From a bacterium (GTDB lineage Bacteria > Chloroflexota > Dormibacteria > UBA8260 > Bog-877): DNA of 12,721 bases. Under the pieces are notes generated by a model. That model saw only the letters and a program-made list of their open reading frames with translations, searched no databases and was not told the DNA's origin. The stretch spans positions 1 through 12,721 of the forward strand of contig JAKAWF010000081.1 in the NCBI GenBank assembly GCA_021817025.1, read 5' to 3'. The position numbers and the translations under genes are program-made. Positions 7,305 through 12,716 of this stretch are shown here, piece after piece. The number at the start of each line of letters is the position of its first letter. The first letter of the stretch is position 1.

Positions 7305-7381
7305 TGCCCAAGGTCCGCGGGGGAGTTTCCGTGGGGTCAGTCGCCATCGGGGGTGGCCGCCTGGCCAGGCGGCCAAAGTGA
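7304..7381 (+). CDS. Possible 25-codon leader/coupling peptide between MmgE/PrpD and hydrolase 1
   Basis: ATG at 7304 overlaps the upstream TGA (arrangement TGATG) and has a good SD motif. The frame stays open for 25 codons and its TGA stop (7379-7381) overlaps the GTG start (7378-7380) of the next gene. The peptide is glycine-, valine- and arginine-rich, begins MPKVRGG and ends RLARRPK; it has no recognisable domain. It contains a perfect 22-bp palindrome. The simplest reading is that ribosomes pass through this frame, open the hairpin and re-initiate at the hydrolase start. It could also be a chance open frame, which is not rare in GC-rich DNA at this length. Confidence 0.35.
   Translation: MPKVRGGVSVGSVAIGGGRLARRPK
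7354..7375. repeat. Perfect 22-bp palindrome just before the first hydrolase start
   Basis: Half-site TGGCCGCCTGG (7354-7364) is followed immediately by its exact reverse complement CCAGGCGGCCA (7365-7375), two bases before GTG 7378. As RNA it could form a stem of about nine GC-rich pairs with a tetraloop over the place where the ribosome must bind. As DNA it could be an operator for a dimeric regulator. It overlaps the short bridging frame. No second copy was noticed in the window. Confidence 0.6.
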
Positions 7382-8301
7382 GCCCGGTGCTAGAGACCGT
7401 CACCGGGGAACTCTTGCGCGACGCCATGGAGGGGATAGCTCTGATCCATGAGCATGTCAGCTGTGACCTAAGTGCATCCTTTGGTCCCAGCTACGTCTTC
7501 CGGAACGAGTCCATGATGACGGCGGAACTGGCGGCGGCCCACCGGGACGGGGTCACTCTGATGGTCGATTGCGGCAACTCGGGCCACGGCCGTGACCCCG
7601 AGTTCTTGAGGCGAGTCTCGATCGCCTCCGGGGTCAGGCTGGTGGCATCCACGGGACACTACAGAGAGGGCTTCTTTCCGGAGTACGTGGCCTCGGCCTC
7701 AGTTGAAGAGTTGGCCGCTGGCATGGTTGCGGACGTGCGCCTGGGGATCGGCGACTCTGGAATCCGGGCAGGGGCCATCGGTGAGATAGGGATGACGGGC
7801 GAGTCGCCCACCCCGGGAGAGCGCAAGGTGTTTCTGGCCGCGGCGATGGCCCAGCGGGAGACCGGAGTGCCGCTGATGACCCACACTGCCGAAGGATTGG
7901 GGTGGCAGCTGCAGCTGGATCTCTTGGCGGAGGGTGGGGCCGATCTGGACCGAGTGGTGATCGGCCACATGGACTGTCTGGACGACGGTGCCGCCCACCG
8001 CGCCATCATCGAGGCTGGCGCTTGGCTTGGATTCGATCGGATCAACTCCCTGCGCTGGCAGGCGGACGAGGTGCGGGTGGCTCGTCTCGCCGACCTGATC
8101 AGGGATGGGTACCTGGATCGGGTGGTGCTGTCCCATGACATCGCGAGCACCAGCCGGCTTCACTCCGAAGGCGCACCCGGGTATACCGCGATCCTCACCG
8201 AGCTCTTCCCCCAGCTGCTGGAGGTAGGTGTCGACCAGACTAGCCTGGACCGGCTCTGCCGCCGCAACCCCTGGCGGCTGCTGGGTGGCGAAGGTGCATA
8301 G
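7378..8301 (+). CDS. Phosphotriesterase-family metal-dependent hydrolase 1 (likely lactonase/esterase)
   Basis: Binuclear-metal hydrolase of the amidohydrolase superfamily, PTE branch (PF02126-like), 307 residues. The full ligand set is present: HEH (24-26), bridging Glu136 in GEIG, His169 in MTHT, His197 in IGHMD and Asp254 in LSHD. Glu replaces the carboxylated Lys of classical phosphotriesterase, as in E. coli PHP and related proteins. Most natural PTE-family members with known function are lactonases or carboxyl-ester hydrolases, so an organophosphate role is not proposed. The GTG start places the conserved TVxG segment correctly before HEH; no strong SD is visible, consistent with coupling to the short frame upstream. 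A close paralogue follows directly. Its substrate is unknown. Confidence 0.87.
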   Translation: MSPVLETVTGELLRDAMEGIALIHEHVSCDLSASFGPSYVFRNESMMTAELAAAHRDGVTLMVDCGNSGHGRDPEFLRRVSIASGVRLVASTGHYREGFFPEYVASASVEELAAGMVADVRLGIGDSGIRAGAIGEIGMTGESPTPGERKVFLAAAMAQRETGVPLMTHTAEGLGWQLQLDLLAEGGADLDRVVIGHMDCLDDGAAHRAIIEAGAWLGFDRINSLRWQADEVRVARLADLIRDGYLDRVVLSHDIASTSRLHSEGAPGYTAILTELFPQLLEVGVDQTSLDRLCRRNPWRLLGGEGA

Positions 8302-8350
8302 GGGCTGCGGTCGGCCACGGGACGGGCAACGGCAGAGGCAACCGCGGTGA
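8294..8350 (+). other. Possible 18-codon bridging ORF between the two hydrolases
   Basis: GTG 8294 lies just before the TAG stop of hydrolase 1 (8299-8301), in another frame. The frame continues for 18 codons and its TGA (8348-8350) overlaps the GTG start of hydrolase 2 (8347-8349). The peptide is arginine/glutamine-rich and has no recognisable domain. The SD evidence is weak (GGTGG 8284-8288). Hydrolase 2 has its own SD, AGAGG 8334-8338, so coupling is not required. It may be chance. Confidence 0.2.
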
Positions 8351-9291
8351 CGGGGTCGCCGACCGCCCACGCACGGATCATTCCCCGGGGTCTCGTCCGC
8401 ACCGTGCTGGGCGATGTCGGGGAGTTGCCAGGCGCAGCCCTGATTCACGAGCACGTCAGCTCAGACCTCTCCGCCCGGTCCGGCCCGACCTTCCTACTGG
8501 CCGACCAGGCGGTGGCCGTCGCCGAACTGGCGGCCGCTCGAGCCGCAGGCGTGGCGCTAATCGTCGATACTGGCAACAGCGGACACTGGCGGAATCCCCA
8601 GTTCCTGCAGCGCTGCTCGCTCGCCAGCGATGTGGCGATCGTGGCCTCCACCGGGCACTACCGCCAGGGCTTCTTCCCCCCCGAGGTGGCCGCCGGCTCG
8701 GCCGATGAGCTCGCCGCCGCCATGGTGAGCGACCTAGCTACGGGATTCGAAGCCGGCACCATTCGGGCCGGGGCCATCGCCGAAATCGGGTTTACCACGG
8801 AGATTCCCAGTCCGGATGAGGTCAAGGTGATGCGGGCTGCCGCGATCGCCCAGGCTCAGACGGGAGCGCCTTTGCTGACGCACACGCCTGAGGGAGCGGG
8901 CTGGTCGACTCAGCTGGACCTGCTGGTCGAGGCAGGCGCCGACCTTGGCAGGGTCGTCATCGGCCACATGGACTGTCTGGATGACGGCGCCGCTCACCGC
9001 GCCATCATCGATCGTGGCGCCTGGCTCGGATTCGATCGCGTGGGCTTGGTCGCCCTCCAGTCGGACGAGGTGCGGTGCCGGCTGCTCGTCGGGCTGGAGC
9101 GGGACGGGTACCTTGACCGGGTGCTGCTGTCCATGGACATAGCCACGACGGAGCGCTACCGGGGAGCGGGAGCCCCGGGCTACGCCGGCATTATCACCGA
9201 TTTTAGCCCGCGTCTTGAGGCGGTGGGCCTGAGTGCCGCCGCCATCGAGAGGCTGGTCTTCAAAAATCCCTGGAGGTTCTTGCTGTGGTGA
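8347..9291 (+). CDS. Phosphotriesterase-family metal-dependent hydrolase 2 (tandem paralogue)
   Basis: Second PTE-family hydrolase, 314 residues, starting at GTG 8347 with AGAGG (8334-8338) 8 nt upstream. Ligands are HEH (34-36), Glu146 in AEIG, His179 in LTHT, His207 in IGHMD and Asp264 in LSMD. From the HEH region to NPWR near the C-terminus it aligns with hydrolase 1 at a constant offset of ten residues, with about 59% identity (hand count, 173 of 294). Differences cluster near predicted active-site loops: Cys65 becomes Thr75, RINSLRW becomes RVGLVAL, and the residue before the ligand Asp changes from His253 to Met263. This looks like duplication with diverged specificity, perhaps for stereoisomers or successive intermediates (inference). 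Confidence 0.87.
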   Translation: MTGSPTAHARIIPRGLVRTVLGDVGELPGAALIHEHVSSDLSARSGPTFLLADQAVAVAELAAARAAGVALIVDTGNSGHWRNPQFLQRCSLASDVAIVASTGHYRQGFFPPEVAAGSADELAAAMVSDLATGFEAGTIRAGAIAEIGFTTEIPSPDEVKVMRAAAIAQAQTGAPLLTHTPEGAGWSTQLDLLVEAGADLGRVVIGHMDCLDDGAAHRAIIDRGAWLGFDRVGLVALQSDEVRCRLLVGLERDGYLDRVLLSMDIATTERYRGAGAPGYAGIITDFSPRLEAVGLSAAAIERLVFKNPWRFLLW

Positions 9292-9344
9292 GATCGCCGG
9301 TCACCGACTGCCCCTGCCCTGCAGAACCCCCCTGGAGACCCTGA
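9288..9344 (+). other. Possible 18-codon bridging ORF between hydrolase 2 and the SDR
   Basis: GTG 9288 overlaps the TGA stop of hydrolase 2 (arrangement GTGA). The frame runs 18 codons to TGA 9342-9344, one base before the SDR start at GTG 9346. GGAGG at 9272-9276 lies 11 nt upstream of the GTG, a little far. The peptide is proline-rich with two cysteines (CPCP). The SDR has its own SD inside the frame (GGAGA, 9334-9338). It may be chance. Confidence 0.2.
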
Positions 9345-9345
9345 G

Positions 9346-10119
9346 GTGGACCTGAGACTGGCCGGACACACCGCCCTGGTGGCGGGGTCTACCTCAGGAC
9401 TAGGAGAGGCCGTAGCCATTGCCCTGGGAGGCGAGGGCGCCAACGTCGTTATCGGGGGCCGCCGCCAGCTCTTGGCGGCGCAGGTCGCCAGCAAGCTGTC
9501 CAGCGCCATCGGACTGGCGCTGGACATGGCTGATCCCGCTTCGATCGAAGCGGTGGCGGAGGCCGCCGAGAAAGCCTTCGGCCGGGTCGACATACTGGTA
9601 TTGAACACCGGCGGCCCTCCGCCAGCCACCGCCGCCGGGCTCTCCGAGCCGCTGCTGATGTCGGGGCTGGACACTCTGCTCGTAAGGCAAGTTCAACTGG
9701 TGGAGCGTTTCCTGCCGGACATGCGGTCCCAGGGCTGGGGGCGGGTGCTGGGGATCGGGTCCAGCGGCGTGCAAGAGCCACTGGCGGACTTGGTCATCTC
9801 CAATATGGCCAGAGGTGCTCTGGCAGCGTACCTCAAGACTCTCTCGGGTGAGGTCGCGGCGGAGGGCGTGACTGTCAACATGGTCCTGCCAGGCAGGATC
9901 GACACCGAGCGAGTGGCCGCTCTCGACCGAATCCGAGCCGAGCGGCAGGGGATCACCGCAACCCTCGCGCGCCAGCGGTCGGAGCAGTCGATTCCGATCG
10001 GACGGTATGGCAGCCCTGGGGAGTTTGCAGCGGTCGCCTGCTTTCTATGCTCGGAGCTGGCCTCCTACGTGACCGGTGAACAGATCCGCGTGGACGGAGG
10101 GCTGGCCCGTGGCTTCTGA
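9346..10119 (+). CDS. Atypical short-chain dehydrogenase/reductase-like protein
   Basis: Rossmann-fold SDR-like protein, 257 residues, with GTG start and GGAGA (9334-9338) 7 nt upstream. The nucleotide-binding loop is AGSTSGLG (13-20), and NTGGPPP (87-93) stands where classical SDRs have NNAG. A serine is in place (S139/S140), but the catalytic YxxxK is replaced by SNMAR (152-156). The C-terminal part, LPGRIDTERV and YVTGEQIRVDGG, is typical of 3-oxoacyl-ACP-reductase-like SDRs. This combination matches a known BKR-like SDR subgroup without the usual catalytic tetrad. It probably binds NAD(P), but catalysis must differ or be lost. It overlaps the FAH gene by 11 nt, so the two are co-expressed. 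Confidence 0.85.
   Translation: MDLRLAGHTALVAGSTSGLGEAVAIALGGEGANVVIGGRRQLLAAQVASKLSSAIGLALDMADPASIEAVAEAAEKAFGRVDILVLNTGGPPPATAAGLSEPLLMSGLDTLLVRQVQLVERFLPDMRSQGWGRVLGIGSSGVQEPLADLVISNMARGALAAYLKTLSGEVAAEGVTVNMVLPGRIDTERVAALDRIRAERQGITATLARQRSEQSIPIGRYGSPGEFAAVACFLCSELASYVTGEQIRVDGGLARGF
10096..10100 (+). promoter_or_regulatory. Ribosome binding site fixing the FAH-family start
   Basis: GGAGG inside the end of the SDR gene lies 8 nt before GTG 10109. An upstream in-frame GTG at 10076 would overlap the SDR by 44 nt and lacks this spacing. Confidence 0.6.
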
Positions 10120-11026
10120 TCAGCCAGAAATTGGATCGCTGCTTCAGGGGTCCGTCGAGCTGCCCGTGCTGGTCACCGAGCGGGCCGGCGCGATCCTGGT
10201 CCGAGATCTGGACCCCGAGTTCGGAGGGGATGCCATGAGCCTGCTGTCGGAGGGACACTACGGCCGCCTGAGCGCGGCCCTCGCAGGGGCCGGCCAGCAG
10301 GGGCCGCACTTGGTCTCAGGCGCCATGGGACCACCCTACCGGCACCCCCGGAAGATTTGGGGTATTGGGCTCAACTACCAGGATCACGCCGAGGACCTGT
10401 CGGCGCCGATGCCAGACCAGCCAGCGTCCTTCATCAAGGCCGACCACACCATCATTGGCCCCGGAGATCAGATCATCCTTCCCTGGCAGAGCCAGCGTGT
10501 CACCGCCGAGGCGGAGCTCGGGATCGTCATCGGTCGACACTGTCGGAACGTCTCCGAGGAGGATGCGCTCGGCTACGTCTTCGGCGTCTGCCCGATCTTG
10601 GACCAGACCGCCGAGGATATTCTTAGGCGCAACCCGCGCTACCTCACCCGGGCCAAGAACTTTCCCACGTTCTTCTCATTCGGACCGACGATCATTCCCC
10701 TGGCGGCGGTGCTGGCGGAGTACGAGTCGCTGGCGGCGATCGAGGTCAGCACCGTCCTGAACGGCCAGGCCCTGCGCACCAACGTGGTCGGCAACATGAT
10801 CTTCTCCGTGGCGACGCTGATCAGCTTTCACAGCCAGGTGATGCCGCTCTTCCCGGGCGATATCATCTCCACCGGCACCCCAGGTGCGGTCGTTCTTCAG
10901 GACGGGGACGTGGTGGAGTGCCGTCTTGGGAGGCTGGCCACCCTGAGCAATCCGGTGGTGCGGGAGCCAGCGCCACGGAGCGTTGATCCGGCCACCAACA
11001 CCCACCTCGGAGGTCAATTGGCGTGA
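10109..11026 (+). CDS. Fumarylacetoacetate hydrolase (FAH) family protein
   Basis: FAH-fold metalloenzyme, 305 residues, starting at GTG 10109 within the SDR end. Family members hydrolyse C-C bonds of acylpyruvates, hydrate 2-oxo-pentenoates, or decarboxylate oxaloacetate-like acids. The central domain begins with KIWGIGLNYQDHAED (82-96). Probable metal ligands are Glu134 and Glu136 in AEAELG and Asp165 in ILDQTAED. The conserved Lys184 sits in RAKNFPTFFSFGP and STGTPGAV (254-261) closes the active site. The motif around Asp165 is ILDQTAED rather than the common NDVSARD, so the substrate may differ from well-studied members. An N-terminal domain of about 75 residues precedes the core. Its stop overlaps the next start (GTGA). 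The exact reaction is not predictable from sequence. Confidence 0.9.
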   Translation: MASDQPEIGSLLQGSVELPVLVTERAGAILVRDLDPEFGGDAMSLLSEGHYGRLSAALAGAGQQGPHLVSGAMGPPYRHPRKIWGIGLNYQDHAEDLSAPMPDQPASFIKADHTIIGPGDQIILPWQSQRVTAEAELGIVIGRHCRNVSEEDALGYVFGVCPILDQTAEDILRRNPRYLTRAKNFPTFFSFGPTIIPLAAVLAEYESLAAIEVSTVLNGQALRTNVVGNMIFSVATLISFHSQVMPLFPGDIISTGTPGAVVLQDGDVVECRLGRLATLSNPVVREPAPRSVDPATNTHLGGQLA

Positions 11027-11673
11027 GTTCACAACACGGGAATCCAAACGCGGTTGAGTCAAGGGATCTAACCACCCCCTGGGTGGTCCAGGCGGGGGGC
11101 GACCGGGTGCGGACCATCAGAGGCCTGAACCTCTTCCTGGGGAGGCCGCAGCTGTGCGGTCCCGCTGCCACCTTCGCCTGCAGCCCAAACGACAACCTCG
11201 CCATCCATGCCGCCCTCTACGGTGCGAAACCGGGCAGCGTCCTGATCGGGGATGGAGGTGGGACTTCGACCTTTGGTCTCTTCGGTGAGCTGATGGCTAC
11301 AGATGCGGTGGCACGCGGACTGGGTGGTCTGGTGGTGGCTGGCACGGTGCGTGATTTGGCCGATCTGGACCGGCTGGGCTTGCCGATCGTCTGCGCCGGG
11401 GCAGCCCCGGGGCAGTGCACCAAGACCAGCCTGGTGTCGGTCGGTGAGCCGGTGGCGGTGGGGGGTGTCCTTGTGCAGCCTGGAGATCAGGTGATCGCCG
11501 ATCGCGATGGTGTTGCGGTGGTGCCGGCGGAATTGTGGGTAGAGGTCCGCGAGGAGGCCCTGGCTCTGGCTGAGCGCGAGGACGGTTATTTGCGGCGCCT
11601 GAAGGCTGGCGAGCGCTTGGCCCAGATCCTCGCTCTCGACATCAGCGCTGGGGCCAGTCACCCTCGAGGGTGA
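11023..11673 (+). CDS. RraA-like protein, probable 4-hydroxy-2-oxoacid aldolase/oxaloacetate decarboxylase
   Basis: RraA/HMG-aldolase family, 216 residues. The GTG start overlaps the FAH stop by four bases (GTGA), with GGAGG (11009-11013) 9 nt upstream. Characterised enzymes of the family cleave 4-hydroxy-4-methyl-2-oxoglutarate or 4-carboxy-4-hydroxy-2-oxoadipate to pyruvate plus a second oxo-acid, and decarboxylate oxaloacetate. Visible motifs are PGSVLIGDGGG (70-80), GELMATDAVARGLGG (88-102), AGTVRDLADL with Arg110-Asp111 (substrate and metal binding), and VQPGDQVIADRDGVAVVP. The acidic residue 20 positions before Arg110 is Glu89 where Asp is more usual. As the last enzyme it would fit the final cleavage to central metabolites. 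A pure RNase E regulator role is unlikely in this context. Confidence 0.87.
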   Translation: MSSQHGNPNAVESRDLTTPWVVQAGGDRVRTIRGLNLFLGRPQLCGPAATFACSPNDNLAIHAALYGAKPGSVLIGDGGGTSTFGLFGELMATDAVARGLGGLVVAGTVRDLADLDRLGLPIVCAGAAPGQCTKTSLVSVGEPVAVGGVLVQPGDQVIADRDGVAVVPAELWVEVREEALALAEREDGYLRRLKAGERLAQILALDISAGASHPRG

Positions 11674-11678
11674 CCTGG
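11654..11678 (+). terminator. Hairpin-forming palindrome over the end of the RraA-like gene
   Basis: An 18-bp perfect palindrome, halves GTCACCCTC and GAGGGTGAC (11657-11674), contains the TGA stop. Flanking CCAG (11654-11657) and CTGG (11675-11678) can extend the stem with one bulged C. There is no U-tract, so it is at best an atypical terminator for the long transcript. It could also be a protein-binding site. Confidence 0.35.
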
Positions 11679-11894
11679 GACGCGATCTTCTCGCCGATTG
11701 CCAGGCATGCGGCGGCAGCTGGCGAGGGTGCCCTTAGCCATAAACGCAATACCGTTTCTATAAGTCCCCAGGAGTCGCACTTGAGCGCCGGCCGGGAGCG
11801 GGGGTCATGGGCAGGGGTGGTGCTCGGTTCGCTTGAGCGGGAAGCCAGCCACCTTACGCTTCAGCCCGACTTTGACACGGAGCGGCTGAAGTGA
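11670..11894 (+). CDS. Doubtful 74-codon ORF after the RraA-like gene
   Basis: GTG 11670 overlaps the RraA stop in the same GTGA arrangement seen between genes of the cluster. The first 20 or so codons have GC-rich third positions like the neighbours, but from about 11740 the codon use becomes AT-richer and mixed, and no family is recognised. It may be the start of a former downstream gene destroyed by rearrangement next to the IS remnant, or simply a chance open frame. The stretch 11674-11949 otherwise shows no gene. Confidence 0.15.
   Translation: MTWDAIFSPIARHAAAAGEGALSHKRNTVSISPQESHLSAGRERGSWAGVVLGSLEREASHLTLQPDFDTERLK
11743..11764. promoter_or_regulatory. AT-richer island with a short palindrome and -10-like hexamer
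   Basis: AAACG and CGTTT, separated by six bases (11742-11757 approximately), form an imperfect dyad immediately followed by TATAAG (11759-11764), a -10-like sequence. No good -35 is present at the right distance (TTAGCC at 11734-11739 would need a 19-nt spacer). This is suggestive only. Confidence 0.15.
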
Positions 11895-12589
11895 GATCAA
11901 ACTTGGCTGGTCGTGTCACAACATCGAGTTGGAACGTGCTGGGGCCGGGTCAGGCTGCGGCGGTCCGGGGTAGCCGGGCGGGTACGGTGTAGCCCAGGGC
12001 CGAGGCCACGGCCAGCACTTCGGGGTTGGGCCGGGTACAGGCCCGGATCGGGACCGGGACGCCGGGGAGGTCGTAGGTGACCACACGAAGTGGCTCCAGC
12101 ACCTCGAGCGCCGCCCGGGCGCTGTAGGGAGAGCCGGCCTGGAGCAACCGCTGGCGCAGGTGGTTCTCCATCAGGTAGCCCAGAACGCAGAGGAAGATGT
12201 AGGCCCGGATGCGCCGCTCGGTGAAGTGGTACACCGGCCGCACCCGCAAGAAGCTCTTCAAGGTGCGGAAGGCACGCTCCACCCAGAGCAGTTGCTTGTA
12301 GGCGGTCACGATCGCCAGGGGGTCCAGGTCCGCAGCGCTGCTCTGCAGAATGAACACTCCGTCAAGTCGCGCCTCGCGCTCCAGATGCTCTTGGTTCTCT
12401 TCCACGTCGAGCACCTCACCCTGCACCTGGACGTGGAAGAAGCGGTGGGCGTCGATCTGCACCAGAGCCCTGGTGGCATCGCGGATCGCCACCTGGCCGG
12501 AGCTGATCCGTCCTCGCTGCCCAACGTAGACCCAACCCTCGAACCAACGACAGGCGCCGGAAAGCCTTATGCTTCAGGGGCTTCCCGCT
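11836..12589. repeat. Flanking repeats around the transposase remnant
   Basis: AGCGGGAAGCC (11836-11846) has its exact reverse complement GGCTTCCCGCT at 12579-12589. Just inside these are CCTTACGCTTCAG (11852-11864) and CCTTATGCTTCAG (12565-12577), a direct repeat matching at 12 of 13 bases. The remnant transposase frame ends within the second direct repeat. The set may be vestiges of IS ends or of a deletion between short repeats. Confidence 0.4.
11950..12573 (-). pseudogene. Truncated IS1634/IS4-type DDE transposase, C-terminal fragment
   Basis: The minus-strand frame is open from 12573 (after an in-frame TGA at 12576-12574) to the stop at 11952-11950, 207 codons; the first likely start codon within it is GTG 12492, giving 180 residues. 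That part contains EARLDGVFIL followed by YKQLLWVERAFRTLKS and RPVYHFTERRIRAYIFL, the C-terminal catalytic region of IS1634-like transposases. Tyr65, Glu72 and Lys79 fit the Y..E......K motif carrying the last acidic residue of the DDE triad. Full-length enzymes are roughly 450-600 residues, so the N-terminal half with the two catalytic Asp residues is missing. It is inactive alone and opposes the catabolic genes. Confidence 0.8.
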
Positions 12590-12590
12590 T

Positions 12591-12716
12591 GGGCTGGGGC
12601 AAGGGCGGGGTGGCCCGGTGAGCGTGTTTCGGTGAAGTTTCCGTGGCCCAGACTAGTGCTCACCCACTGACGGCTCGGAGCCCTCAGCCTGACCGTTCAG
12701 GGCGGGCTGGGGCAAG
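12591..12716 (+). repeat. 13-bp direct repeat near the window end
   Basis: GGGCTGGGGCAAG occurs at 12591-12603 and again at 12704-12716. The segment between them holds a 7-bp inverted repeat GGTGAGC (12617-12623) / GCTCACC (12658-12664) and no convincing gene. It may relate to the IS remnant or be chance in GC-rich DNA. Confidence 0.25.

Noticed and set aside
7378..9291. Idea that the PTE-family genes encode organophosphate-degrading enzymes
   Set aside because: They have the Glu-bridged metal site of the PHP-like branch and sit in a carboxylate catabolic cluster; family membership alone does not support organophosphate hydrolysis.
12160..12621. Plus-strand 153-codon frame opposite the transposase remnant
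   Set aside because: It is antisense to a segment with clear IS1634-like transposase motifs and its product resembles no protein family.
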